From assembly GCA_950022655.1 (NCBI GenBank), contig OX465579.1, positions 20,373,088 to 20,437,087 on the forward strand: a DNA stretch of 64,000 nucleotides. The letters run 5' to 3'. The notes under the pieces were generated by a model. That model was not told where the DNA came from, searched no databases, and saw only the letters and a program-made list of their open reading frames with translations. This document shows positions 35,677 through 47,480 of this stretch, in pieces. Position 1 is the first letter of the stretch. The number at the start of each line of letters is the position of its first letter. The translations under genes were made by a program, and so were the position numbers. The stretch is from Alentia gelatinosa. Taxonomy: Eukaryota > Annelida > Polychaeta > Phyllodocida > Polynoidae.

Positions 35677-35896
35677 CAGGGGCCTGTTGAATAAGTTAGG
35701 GTCGTACATGAAGACGAGACAAAGTACGCCAACCCCAGAGATAATGTGGATCAATTTTATGCAACACGTCTAGACGACCTCCCTTCGGCTAGGACTGGCA
35801 TATTGAACGAGCTTGAATATTATTAAACGATAAACCTTGTACGAGGTCTTCTTGTACTCTATACTTTCTCCGGCATAAGTTATTTAACAGGCCCCA
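35677..35896. mobile_element. Family H foldback element
   Basis: Left end CAGGGGCCTGTTGAATAAG, right end AGTTATTTAACAGGCCCCAG. The interior shares GAGCTTGAATATTATTAAAC and GAGGTCTTCTTGTACTC with the copy at 676. No open frame. Confidence 0.7.
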
Positions 35897-36787
35897 GCAC
35901 ACAGAATGTACAGCTACAGATGCGACCAAGGATTTCTTTATGTCCTTCTTTCGCTGCCCACACCTTATTGTGAATTGATTATCTGGTGTGCTTTTTTCTG
36001 ACACTTTTGTGTTATGCATCTTGAGGTAAATAACCTTACTGATGCATGATTGATGAATCCTTTATCATTTCAGAATGGTACGGGCTGCATATGTAATATT
36101 CAAGGAAACTCTTAGTCATGTATTGCTGTACTGAATTATCTAATGTGATGTGATACGATCATATCTTTTATATTCGAAATTTAGTATCATTCGCAATTTT
36201 GGTCACATTTGAGATAATCGATAAAACGGAAGAAATGTAAACCAACATTGTCGTTCACTGAAATATGAATGTTTCCACACCGACTTGGTGTATATTTTCT
36301 AAAAGCGATTTCATCAAACGTACATTTCTTATTCAGTAGTTATACCACAGGTATGTGATTATGAGAGAGAGTGAAGGTGCCTAGATAAACAATTAGTATT
36401 CGTTATCATGGTATTTATAGACGTACCTCGTTCTTGGAACTTGGTATATTTTAACAGATCAAAAGAGCTCGGAACAGGTTTTATACAGGTACCCTAACCC
36501 TGTCTCCATATAACTGCAAGTGGCGTATTATTGACGTTTTGGGTATGGACACCTGGCACCCTCTTCATTTATATAGGGTTAATTACAACCTGATTTTACA
36601 TTGAAATTGAAATGGGATTATGGGCGTGGCCCCTAGCTGTCCCCTGGATATACGTTAATCCTGGGGTGACGCAAGTCTGCGCCGTTGTCCACAGCCGGTG
36701 GTGTAGCCGATAATACCAGACCACATGTCACTTGTCGTCGATGACCCGTGGGGCTTTGTTGTCCTGGGGGCTGTTTAATTAATATAT

Positions 36788-36900
36788 GGCGCCATTTTCC
36801 ATTAGCCGACGAAAACGACACCGATCAATTAACTTCCTCTAAAAGTCCAACGGTGCCACCGACTGTACATCGGTATCAAATAATCGTTGATGGTGCGTTG
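36788..36900. mobile_element. Family B element, B4 type
   Basis: GCCATTTTCCATTAGCCGAC, then ACCGATCAATTAACTTCCTC and GGTGCCACCGACTGTACATC. An almost identical block is at 60288-60380. Confidence 0.6.
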
Positions 36901-37256
36901 TAGTCACTGTTTCTACTCTAGTTTCCGGGAACATACCGATTCATCTTTAACATTAAAACTTTGAGAATCACAGACGAAATCAGAACATTTTGATTTTATA
37001 ATCCATGCTAAATTAGTGGCTGAGCACTCCTCAGAAGAACCACATACGCCGAGCATGGGGGATGGAGGTCAGGGTTGGGAGAGTTTTATCAAACGGTATG
37101 GAAGAGCATTACAAAGATCCGTCCTTGTCGTTGTCCTTTGAAAGCACAATCCTTGTTTATTCAACGAGAACCACTTTTAACTATCCTATGATAGCATAAG
37201 GTGATATCTTTCATATATCATACGGCTTCCAGACCACATCCCCATATTGTATTCTC

Positions 37257-37484
37257 CTGGGGCCTGCTGAATAATCTAGGTTCGTATTTGAATACCTTTT
37301 CTGTACCTCGTACAAGGGTTATCGCATAGTGATATTTCCATTCCTTTGCTAAGACAGTCTTAGCCGTACATTAGGTTGCCCATAAGTGTTGAATAAAGTT
37401 GACCCACATCGTTGCTGGGTCTCTTTGGCGTACAGAAGGGGGTATTTCTTCATGTACGAGATTAAATTATTCAACAGCCCCGGG
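37257..37484. mobile_element. Family H foldback element, opposite orientation
   Basis: Ends CTGGGGCCTGCTGAATAATC and AATTATTCAACAGCCCCGG are inverted. The interior reads as the reverse of the other copies (ACCTCGTACAAGGGTTATCG). Confidence 0.65.
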
Positions 37485-37526
37485 TCGCAACAACGGGCCC
37501 TGGATGCCAACAAGGCCAGGGTATAA

Positions 37527-37682
37527 TGAAGGTACACCTTAGCCAACACTTATGGACGATCTTCCGTCGTCTGGAATTGTCTTATAGCGAACAAGCTTGA
37601 ATATTATCAAAAGATAACCCTTTTACAAGGTCTCGTTTTTACCAGTTCTTCCGTGGGCATAAGTTATTCTACAAATCCCAGG
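37527..37682. mobile_element. Family H fragment
   Basis: Contains AACACTTATGGACGATC, AACAAGCTTGAATATTATC and a right end GGGCATAAGTTATTCTAC, all family H blocks, but no left terminus. It follows the full copy at 37257 after about 40 bp. Confidence 0.5.
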
Positions 37683-38384
37683 AGAGACACCGACCTAAAC
37701 CAGTCACAGGACAGCTTTTCATCATGAATATCGTTCCCGAATTCCTAACTCTCGTTTCACTCCCTATTTATTAAACAGTCCCTGTTTTCACAGTTCACCT
37801 TATAGAATGAAATCAAAGCAGATAACGACCCTCGCTACGACGCCTGGCCAAAAGCCAACACCCACCCCTGTCCCCTACCCCAACCCACCCATCCAAGAAT
37901 ACCCATGCCACGGACAGGGAAGCATATTAAGTTCTCTCCAGTTAGCGCTTGTCAAACATCAATTTCAATCAAAGCTAGATTCCAGGATAAGATTGATCGG
38001 AGGGATGTTTTCTGTCGTCGTCACGCGTGCTAATGGCTGGCTTTGATGTTGGGAGTACTGTTGTTTTAACGGACAGTCTGTCTGATTGATTTTCACCCCG
38101 TGTCTGTTTTATATCGCACTGGCGGGTTGCTACATAGGCACTTACGCACCGATGCCATCACGAGTAGAGACTCCCTGCAAAACGCAGTCCCGAGGGACGT
38201 GGGCGAGGAGGGGTGGGGGTTGTTTTATAGTAGATAAAGCCTAAGACTTGGTGTGAATCGGGGAGGGTGCGTTATTCTGCCATAAAACCTTTGTACTACT
38301 TGTCTGTCAGCTGTCACGGAGTTTCAACCTAAAAACACAACTCTAAATACTATCAGAGAGGGGACGGGTAAACACATTGTCAGA

Positions 38385-38745
38385 CTACGAATCCTGTAGC
38401 TGCATTTTGCTAGCTGATCAATGTGTTATATAGAAACGAGGTTACTCTGACTGTACAGATGAACCGATCCCGAAGGCAGAGGTTCATCTGATTTTCAATT
38501 TTACCAAATATTTATCACTTCCAGCCACAGCATACCTTTTTTTCTTATTGTTATATAACTTAGAATAGGCATTTTTACCTTCGCTTTTGGAAGATTTGCT
38601 GGGGTTCGCAGCCGTACATACCCCGTACGCCACGCACATACCCCGTACGCCACGTATGAGTTATACGGCTATAGATACATCACAGTGGCCATCAGGCAGT
38701 AATTGGAGGTGATACGTCCATAGGTAAAATGTATGCTTATGTCGT
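38385..38745 (+). repeat. Dispersed repeat J
   Basis: Blocks AAACGAGGTTACT, CCCGAAGGCAGAGG, TATACGGCTATAGATAC and GTCCATAGGTAAAATG recur in order at 47880-48250. Internally it holds the 20 bp tandem repeat I. Confidence 0.45.
38611..38659. repeat. Repeat I, 20 bp unit, reverse copy
   Basis: GTACATACCCCGTACGCCAC repeated twice, the reverse complement of the array at 22893. Confidence 0.65.
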
Positions 38746-40189
38746 TTTTGTGGGTATATATTCATTTCCACATTGCTGATAATCTAGCTAGTAATTCCAT
38801 CACTTAGGATTAGGTGACCAACGGCAATGAATACAAGCCCAACAGCAATGAATACATACGCAATATTGCCGACACTCTTCAGCCACCCGCCAACCTATGC
38901 TGGTTCCAAAGGGTGAGGGTACTTACAAAGCATAGCTATGTCTACGTCATAGTGTGAAGCAGGGAACATAGACATAGGTTTATTGACTTATCTGCGTGCT
39001 AACATTCTGACATTGGGAAAGGAGCAGAGGTGTCAGTGTCTCTGTGTCTTAAAGGAGCGCTCAGCTGCCCTCATACCTCATTGACCCACCGGTGTTTAAT
39101 ATATTTTGATCCTAGAAAGGCAGTCGTAGACATGGCAAGTTAACTGGGTGCAAGTGGGTTACAGAAAATGACCCATAGACTGAATATAACCCAAAGTGTT
39201 ATTTTTGTTCATAATTCCAGGCTCATTCATCAATGATGACAAATCATTTGCTCCTCGTATTATGATCTTGACAGGAACTTTAAAAAGCCTACCCTCCCAA
39301 AATATATAAATACACATACATACCTTCCTAGCCTCATCCTTTTCCATGTGGGCTTTCACGAAGAAAAGCCTGCTTGAGGCAATTTTTTAATATTTAAAAC
39401 GCACTCAGAGCATCTGTGTTAAAAGGTTTCAGAAAATAAAAGATACATCTTCCATGAAAATCTCCATTCTCAGTTATCACCACAGAAGGGAAAATAATAA
39501 CAGTTTCGGGGCTTGGATGATTAAATAAACCCTTAGAAAATAAGCATTCGTTCTCTGCTCGTTAATTCCAGTGGGAATAGCTTGCCCGTGGGAACTGGCC
39601 TCGTTGCTCAGTTGATTTGCTTTTCGATGTTTTGTATGTGTTGTTTATCGCGTGGGCCTCATGCAACGATCCCTGAATGGCGTGTCCCAGGGTACATCTC
39701 CCACCTCAATACCCACTCACCTCGGATTCAGTTGCCAACTGTGGCCGGCACGATGGAGCATCATTCCCTTCATCTGCCTCATCTCTCAGCATCCCTTATC
39801 AACGTACATGTATAAACCTCTTATCTTACAACCTAATACGTATAGACTTAAATACATCCAACGATAAAATCACGAATAGCAATACATCCTTACCCATTCA
39901 CAACCACATGTTAAATATAGCTGATGTATGCGTGCATAGATGCATACATTGCAGCAACTGCGATGGTCATATCATGATGAGATCGAAACTGTTGATGAGA
40001 ATGATAAACACGCATAGTAACACGGCACCCAGGCTGAAATGACAACCCCAGAATCCATTATTCACGGTCCAGCAAGCTACTGACTGTACTGCATTGCTTT
40101 TCCCCATCACATACTTACATTAAATACATCAATTCTTATACATTTACATTAATATGCAACTATCTGTGTACGTACTTGTGATGGTTACT

Positions 40190-40410
40190 TACTGTTATTC
40201 CCCATTTGGCATATATTGTGTATGACGCCCTGTGCCGTATACTATTATAGATAACACGTTGAGACTTGATGGAATGTGGACCTTCACTTTGGGATGGTTT
40301 CTTAACCAATTTCGGAGGCAATATTACTGACTTTTGGTGTATATATTAGATATGAAACAACAAACCATAGTCGAACATAATACAAGACTTGATGGGGTTG
40401 CTTTTATTTA
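40190..40410 (+). repeat. Dispersed repeat E, left part
   Basis: TGTGTATGACGCCCTGTGCC, then ACACGTTGAGACTTG and GATGGGGTTGCTTTTATT match 11960-12375. The last part also forms the left arm of the long hairpin at 40340-40533. Confidence 0.5.
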
Positions 40411-40533
40411 CGAAACGTGGCCATGAGCCTAATATTTAACCTCAAGGCCTCGTTCCGTAAAAAAAAACATCCACCCCATCTCGTCTTGTATTATGCACCA
40501 CGCCATGGTATGTTGTTCTATAATTATGCATAC
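40340..40533. repeat. Long hairpin, about 85 bp arms
   Basis: Left arm 40342-40427 and right arm 40441-40533 are reverse complements with scattered mismatches; ACAAGACTTGATGGGGTTG pairs with CACCCCATCTCGTCTTGT, and ACGAAACGTGGCCATGAG with CTCAAGGCCTCGTTCCGT. The spacer is 13 bases. Its left arm overlaps dispersed repeat E, so the right arm may be a reversed duplication of it. Confidence 0.75.
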
Positions 40534-42109
40534 ATGGACACGTATGTAGCGGTCACTGGCTCTGGCCTATCCTCGGAAAGATCATACATAGACCCCTTCC
40601 TGGCAATATTCCACCCTATGTGCTATCACATGGGTTGGTTCGGTCTTTTCGGGATGTATGGAACAAACCTAGTCAAACAAAACCAGACTCTTGAAGTTTA
40701 ATAAACAGAGGATGTTTATTAATTACTTCCCAAGGTGATCCCGGTTAGATCTTCACTAAAGTAAATTACATTGGCACAGTGTGCTAAGTAAAGCTGAGGA
40801 GGCTAATCCAGATATCAGAGTACTGGACTCACCTACCACCGAGAGGGTTCAGAGAAACCCTATAACTACCCTAGGTACGTAATACAAGAAGTGACTCTAG
40901 GATTAAATTCAAAGCACACAGGGTAAACTGTAGTAACTACACCAAATCCCCGTACTATAGGGGCCAGAAACTTTGGAAAATGCTTAGTGCGGCGATACAA
41001 CACACAGAAACTGTTAAAGAGTTTAAGAAAGAGGTTAAGATGATATACTCTGTAAATGACTGGATTATGTGATGAAGATATAAGGTACTGAGGTTACTGT
41101 ATAATTGTTATACATATCACAAATCATCTTATTCATCATCACACTCACTTTATGTGTTACTGTCAATTACGCTTATAAAGGAATCAGAATTGTTGTGTAT
41201 CTGAACCTTACAGTGGAAGATCTAACAATATGATAGAACTGTTTGTATATGATAAAAAAAAAAATGATAAAAAAAACTGAGGCCCCAAGGATAATAATTT
41301 GGGCAACCCCGTAACACTTACATGCACGAGTCCACCCGAATCACTACACAGCAGGGACTGACATCCTGTGCCCTCTTTCAAAGAGAGAACGAACCACAGC
41401 TACACTGACTCGACCCAAACACATACATAAAGTATGTATACAGATACTGACCGCAAGCACCGGGATCCAAACCCAACGTATCACACCTGAATTTAAACCA
41501 ACCTATTCACCCCGGTCGGGTTCAAATCCCACTCCCCCCACATTGCCCCATCCGACCCTGCCCACCCCAATCCCACCTACGCCCTCTTCTGTTTCTCTGG
41601 TGTGCCTAATTGTGCTAATGCGTGTCGGGGAGGGTAGAATGTGTTGATTGACCTGGTAGGCTCGGGGGTGAGACCGTCTCCGAGTCACCCCGGCCGGGGG
41701 CCCGGGGCCCCACGCCCCGCCCAGAGGACGGGGGATGAAAGGCTCCACCACGGAGGCGGCCAGGTAATGAAGCCGTGATCTACGCCGCCTCCACCCGCCC
41801 GGCACGCCGACCATTGGTATAACGCGCCCGCCGCCGCCCGCCCGAGGTCACGGCAGGGCTACGGTCGCTACGGGGACCCTGTTAGGCGGCCCTACACCCT
41901 CTAACCCCACCCCCTGTCCCGCAGTAGCACCCAAACCCCTTCACAATTCTGGTGTTAGCATATCCTTATATGGAGGAATTCGTACCAGCCATACAAATCC
42001 CGTACGCCCTGTATACATAGGCGATAATAGATGGTTTTGTAGACAGGCGGCCGTATACCACGGGGCCTGAAGTGCAGTAATACAGGGGCGTTAACAGTAT
42101 ATTACAATT
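40534..42109. other. Intronic sequence with a GC-rich patch
   Basis: 40534-41480 is AT-rich with nothing recognised. 41490-41940 is GC-rich and unique, including CCCCGGCCGGGGGCCCGGGG. Confidence 0.4.
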
Positions 42110-42320
42110 CAAGCTCGAGTGGTTTACAGAGCTGCTAGTCCACAAAACCATCGTTTGTTGTATTTATTATCCATCTTCTCCAATGAAGGAATTGTCATAT
42201 TAAAGTGTAAACGAATATCAATAGGGATTATTTTTGGTCTACAGTATAAAGGAATTATACAATGACTTTGAGGCCATATACAATGTATTTGAAATCTGTA
42301 TACCATGGCTATGGGATTTG
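42110..42320 (+). repeat. Dispersed repeat G
   Basis: CTCGAGTGGTTTACAGAGC, TTGTCATATTAAAG and GACTTTGAGGCCATATAC align with 54490-54640. Followed by an AATGAGTAGTGGTTT block that also recurs at 50600. Confidence 0.55.
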
Positions 42321-43291
42321 ACAATTTTTAAACAATGGGTAGTGGTTTGCGGGGTCCCCCTACATTTTCAATGGAGACTTTATATACGATGGATAATATA
42401 GACAGGTAGTAAGGGCACGTGTTGGCTGGGGCACGGGGTGAGGGGTTACCGGTAAAGGGACCCGGGTAAAAGGGCGGACCTGGTGGAGAGGGCGGCCGGG
42501 GTCCGGTGTTTCTCAGAGATGGCCCTTTGAGAGATCAATACAGGTCGGGCAGACAGAGGGAAGCAACCCACCGCCCCTCCCACACCCCACTCACCACCAA
42601 CGACATCTTTACATGCCCCACTGTAATAAAAACCAATCGTTCCCCCCTGAGCTTTGGGAATCGAAACACATGTCGGGCAAATAAGCAAGATTGAAAATGC
42701 CAAAAGGAGGGGCGTGTGGGGTGGGTGAGGGTGTGTGAGGGTGGGCGGGCCAGAGGATCCTACTGACAGACAGAGGAATGCAGCCTTCTGTTGCAACTAT
42801 TGTCGGGGCAGTTTTCTTGTACAAGTGGCTCATCAATCCGATCGGCGACGCGGGGCAAGATGAAGGCGGATTAAATGGATGCTGGGGATGCTGCGAGGAG
42901 GCCTCGTCTTGTGTTTAGTTGTGTTTAACTTGGCCATTAAAAGCGGGTGCGCCTAGCCGAGGCATCGTAAAGTTTGAATGCCACCACCACTGAATGCAGA
43001 GATAGGCGTGTGGGTGTGGAGAATGAAATAAAAAAGTATATTCTTAAAATTCTTTTTTTTTCAAATCTATACAATTGTTTGTGAATCGACAAGAGACCCT
43101 GATTTTTAAGGCAAATTATTTAACCAATTCAGTCCTGAACCCTAGAAGTGGCGTGCCAGGCTTTTCCTGTGCGTAATTCTGAGGTGACCTGCTTGTAGCC
43201 TGCACCCTGTACATCTTGCTAGTAAAATTATGGACGCCAGGTTTTCCTAGGATACAATTCTCAAGCCCACAGTGGATCAGAACGATAATAT

Positions 43292-43302
<11 letters not shown>

Positions 43303-43364
<62 letters not shown>
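43303..43364. repeat. (TA)n microsatellite
   Basis: About 30 TA units, preceded by TACATACATACA. Confidence 0.95.
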
Positions 43365-43366
<2 letters not shown>

Positions 43367-44192
43367 GAAAAATTCATGAAAATATAAATCATTCTTTTGT
43401 ATATCTGCAATAATAATCCAGGGAATGCCTGAGGCAATCTTCAAACATTACACGGGAATGCCCCGAGGCATCATCGGGATTGAACGAGCTGGACAATGAC
43501 AAATCAGAATTATTAAGATCAGAAAATAAATACATAGTTGTATCTGCTTGGTACAATTAAGGTAAAAACATTAAAAACACAAAAAGACAAATGAGTGCTG
43601 CTTTGATTTTTTTTTTAATCAGAAAAAAAACTAGTTATATCAGCTTGCTACAATTAAGCTAAAAACTAAACATCAGCAGGAAAAACAGTAATGGTAGATG
43701 ATTGGGATATTGGAGGGGTATCTGTGGCCAGGCTCAGGTGGAGTGGATATCTCCTGGGCCGGACATGCAGGAGGCGGGGTTGGGGAGGTTGGGAGGGGGC
43801 CCAGATGCTGGTTGGGACCGGGCACATTAAGGTGACGATCTGTGAGCCCCTGAAACAGGACGCCTGGCGGCAGGCTTAGAGAGAAGCGCCCGCAAATGTC
43901 GCACAGTGATGAGCGGGGGGCACCGCTGGTGGCAGGCGCCGGCCGCTGATTTGTCATTGTTATTGTCTACCTGGTACATTGGCACACCTGCCCATTACGC
44001 CACTTCAAAGAGCACTACTGCCGACGACCCACCCTAATCCGCCCACCTTGGCGTTCCAGTGTGCGTGGACGCCCCCGACACCGGTCATATATACTCTCCC
44101 AGCACGGGAAAGATGGGAGAGGGATTTAGCGTGCCTCATTACGAGACAGGAGATGCCCACCCCCACCCCCAACCCAGCCCCGTCTGACGGGT

Positions 44193-44201
44193 GAGCTGCT
44201 C
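44193..44201. promoter_or_regulatory. GAGCWGCTC motif, extended form
   Basis: Reads GTGAGCTGCTCTGTG; a weaker GTGAGCGACTCG follows about 30 bp later. Confidence 0.4.
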
Positions 44202-44295
44202 TGTGTTGCTTTCTAAGAGGGTGAGCGACTCGTAGTGTACGATGTAACACGAGCAATGAGAGTTCTCCCGGGCACAAAGCGGGGAGGAAACTGAC

Positions 44296-45235
44296 GGGTA
44301 GGGATTCAGTAGTGGTGGTTAGGGATTGAGTAATGGTGGGAATGGATTGGGAAGGGATGGATAGGGAGAGAATAATGGTGGGTAGGGAGAGAGTATAATT
44401 CTGTTGGGAAGGGAATATCAGGAAGCAGAGAGTCAGAAGCGGCGGACAGGGAGAGAAGAGTAGTAGGTAGGGAGAGAACAGTGGTGGGTGTAGGTAGTGA
44501 GTAGTGGTGGTAGGGAGAGAGTAGCGGTGGATAGGGAGATAGTAGGGTGGAGAAGGATTCAATAGTGGTGGGTATGGAGAGAATGGTGGTGGGTATGGAG
44601 AGTGTAGCAGCTGGTAGGGAGAGAAAAGTGTTGATAGGGAGAGAGTATTGTTGGGTAGGGAGAGTGTAGGGGTGGATAGGGAGAGAGTAGTGTTGGGTAG
44701 GGAGAGTGTAGAGGTGGATAGGGAGAGAGTAGTGTTCGATGGGCAGAGTGTAGGGGTGGATAGGGAGAGAGTAGGGGTGAGTAGGGACTGAGTAGTGGTA
44801 GATAGGGAAAGAGTTGTAGTTGGTAGGCAGAGAAGAGTGGTGGATAGGGAGTATTGGGATGGGTAGAGAGAGAGTAGGGGTGGATAGGGAGACAGAAGGA
44901 TATGGAGATAGAAGTGCTGGGTAGGGAGACAAAAGTGCTTGATAGGGAGAGAGTAGTGATGGATAAGGAGACAGTTGGGGGTTGATAGGGAGAGAATAGT
45001 GGTGGATAGGCAGAGAGTAGGGGTGGATAGGCAGAGAATAGGGGGTTGATAGGGAGACAGTAGGGGGTGGATAGGGAGAGAGTAGTGGTGGGTAGGATGA
45101 TGGTAGTGGTAGGTAGGGAGAGGGTAGGGGTTGGTAGAGAGAGAGTAGGGGTGGATAGGGAGACAGGAGGGTGGATAGGGAGAGAGCAGTGGTGGATAGG
45201 GAGAGAAAAGTGGTGAAAATGAGAGAATAGTTTGC
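44296..45235. repeat. 21 bp purine-rich minisatellite, about 45 copies
   Basis: Unit like GTGGTGGATAGGGAGAGAGT plus A, with many variants. Because 21 is a multiple of three, long open frames persist on the minus strand (heptapeptides such as LSPYPPL or SLSTPTL). These frames have no start context or splice support and are not taken as genes. Confidence 0.9.
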
Positions 45236-45824
45236 AGCAGGCTCGGAGATAGAGGTTGCAGACAGGGAAAAGAACCTCTCTGTCTCTCTCCCTGTCTCTC
45301 TGTCTCTCTCTCCCCTTGCTCTCTCAAGTGTTACTACCATTATATACCTATGGCCGGACGTCTATGAAATACTACCCGCTGTTCAGGGTGCAGTACAAGT
45401 GCACTCTGTAACTTCATAGAATAGCGGGTTTTTCTCATGATATTTAGCTATATAACAATGAGAAAACTTAGTGACTGATGCCATTCTCAACTTTTTGTCC
45501 CATAAAATGTCTCTCCGCCTCCGGAATCGGGACGTATTATATGGGACAAGATACCCACGATCTCAGTAACCATGTTTTCTCTTAGTATTCTTCCCACCAG
45601 ACGTTCACCAGTCCCAAACATCGACCTGCTCGCCCCTGGCCTAGCGATGCATGAAGCCCGATGTCTGAACCGATACCCATGTTGACAGCCTACCACAGCA
45701 TGTATCATTACCATAATGAGATAGTCAATTGACCGTAGGGGCCCTGCTAATGAAGGTAACGCATCAACAGATATGATTGCCCACCTGTCCGCAGCCGATG
45801 AGCAAACGAGGAGCCATGCCTGAC

Positions 45825-45833
45825 GAGCAGCTC
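45825..45833. promoter_or_regulatory. GAGCWGCTC motif
   Basis: Reads ACGAGCAGCTCGCTAATAAG in a unique island (45720-46120). Confidence 0.4.
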
Positions 45834-46176
45834 GCTAATAAGGCCCGCCTCGGCCCTTGTCTTCCACGCGAGCAACCCAGAGCTGGTCCCTGTCAAGGGA
45901 TGTGGAAAATTGAGAAATTTGCGGCTTCTGTTTTCAATGGCAATACCGCAGTTTGCAGATAAGGGTCAGAGCATTGTCATTTCCGTTGTCACTGGCGGAC
46001 CACTGGAGATGCTCAGGGGGCCGTTTAAAAACTTTTGGTTCTTGGCGGGGAAATCAACCAGCGATCACACTGCCAATCCTTGAGCTATTTGAGGAGGGGT
46101 GACCATTGGCGTTTGATAACTGGTGTCGTCCGTAGGGAGAGAAATCATGTATAATTATTCTTATTCAAGTGAATCT

Positions 46177-46226
46177 GGGAGCTGTTTCAAAACCACAGAC
46201 TTAACCCACGTTTTGAAACAGCTCCC
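46177..46226. repeat. Perfect 17 bp inverted repeat
   Basis: GGGAGCTGTTTCAAAAC at 46177-46193 and GTTTTGAAACAGCTCCC at 46210-46226, separated by 16 bases. No other repeat family explains it. Confidence 0.8.
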
Positions 46227-46439
46227 TGATCCTTTGCTAGGACAAATGGGCCGTGTGACAGGTTTGGTGGTCCCTATGGTTGAGAGTTTCCGACCCCTGC
46301 GGGTAGTGCTATATATATTGGTGGTTTTAGTAACTAATTACATTATCTATGATTACAGATGAATCTAACTAAATGATACAAATATTCTTCTTCCTACACT
46401 GCTGTTTTGTATTCAAGACCCCAATAAGGATATTTATGC

Positions 46440-46640
46440 CGGTTTCATTGATAAAAAAGGCTGATATTGTCATTCACCTACGAGACCTCAGGGGGTATCC
46501 TCCGCCAAGACACTTAACCTTAAGTGGAGGAAGGTATGGAAGATATGGGTCAATTTTGTTAAACACTTATGGACAATTTGGTGTCAATTCCCTTGCGAAG
46601 ACTGTCCTCTGAGGCGGTTATCTCAATTTTTAAAGTCGTC
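46440..46640. mobile_element. Family H-like fragment
   Basis: Shares the AACACTTATGGACAATTTGG block and a distant match around it with family H interiors; termini are not recognisable. Confidence 0.35.
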
Positions 46641-46752
46641 ATACGACCTCCCCTACGGGCATATACTTTCGTTGGCAATGGTTATGAAACGCCTCCTGGT
46701 GATTATGACCAATATGTGGAGTGCCCTGTGGTTACGGCTTGTCTGTCAGCGT

Positions 46753-46761
46753 GAGCTGCTC
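46753..46761. promoter_or_regulatory. GAGCWGCTC motif, extended form with GTAC
   Basis: Reads GTGAGCTGCTCTGTACCTGC, very like the site at 30347. Confidence 0.4.
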
Positions 46762-47364
46762 TGTACCTGCTCGCTCAGCACTGTTCAGATGCACATATTG
46801 ACACGTGTCACCAGGTGATTGGATGGAGTGCTGGAAATCGTTAGGACCTCGAACAATGTCCTGTTAGCCTCGTTTCCACTTGTAGAGCTTTGTCTGCCAC
46901 TACCGGAACTCTGCAAGTAAAAACAAAAAGGTTGCCATCCTTTTACTATATATACTATGAACAACCCTCTAAGAATAAAATCAGAGCTTATAACGCGTGC
47001 ATGGTCGTGAATATATAGCCATTCCCTATACGTGGCAAGACAGCACACAATAGATAATCTATGGAAGCCATTGCCCTACACAATCATGAACTTTAACACA
47101 CCATGGTGTTAATTCAGGCTCTTAGAATTGATATGAATTGAGTGACATTCAAATGCTAATAGGGATTACCCTCTTTGCATCAAGATTTCTCCTCTACTTT
47201 GAATAATCATTAAAAATTCCGATAATATATGGTTATTTCCACCCTTTCCTGGAACACAAAATCTCGTCTGGCGAAACACATTATTATGCAAACCAGGATG
47301 TATAATGGTGAATCTTTCCACATATGTCTGAGGTATTTCCAAATACAATTACCATATGGTAAAA

Positions 47365-47480
47365 CCGGGTAAACACCTGCCGATGGAAAACGCAAAAAAA
47401 ATTGTTGACCAGAATTATTGCAACAGAAGCGTCACATAATCGGTCGGCGGTGCTAAATGCCATAATCGGTACTAGGTTTC
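47365..47480 (-). mobile_element. Family B element, B1 type reversed
   Basis: Contains CACATAATCGGTCGGCGGTG and GCCATAATCGG, the reverse of the B1 core GCACCGCCGACCGATTATGT. Confidence 0.55.

Larger units (their letters stand above)
34498..37256. other. Intronic sequence between repeats
   Basis: Holds unique sequence at 34500-35030, a C-rich patch at 35420-35520 and mostly AT-rich DNA after 35900. Repeat fragments are listed separately. No gene signal. Confidence 0.4.
37683..40189. other. Intronic sequence with repeat J
   Basis: 38150-38330 and 39000-39130 are unique. 39550-40070 has overlapping frames of up to 121 residues without domains. Nothing else recognised. Confidence 0.4.
42420..44295. 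other. Unique islands and AT-rich sequence
   Basis: 42420-43000 and 43690-44290 are unique and GC-rich (motif at 44193); 43010-43680 is AT-rich with the (TA)n tract. No protein-like frame. Confidence 0.4.
45236..47364. other. Intronic sequence with motif sites
   Basis: 45345-45435 holds a weak inverted repeat (TTCATAGAATAGCGGG against CTATGAAATACTACCCGC). 45720-46120 is a unique island with a motif at 45825; another motif is at 46753. 46780-47360 shows nothing. Confidence 0.4.

Noticed and set aside
40417..40701. Plus-strand frame of 94 residues with a hydrophobic stretch
   Set aside because: Starts in the loop region of the long hairpin and runs through its right arm; no family resemblance.
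41518..41528. GGTTCAAATCC, a match to a tRNA B box
   Set aside because: The surrounding bases do not form a T stem of five pairs and no A box or cloverleaf is present upstream.
44005..45340. Minus-strand open frames of 440 and 344 residues
   Set aside because: Both are the 21 bp minisatellite read in two frames; two frames open at once is a sign of a non-coding array, and there are no domains.
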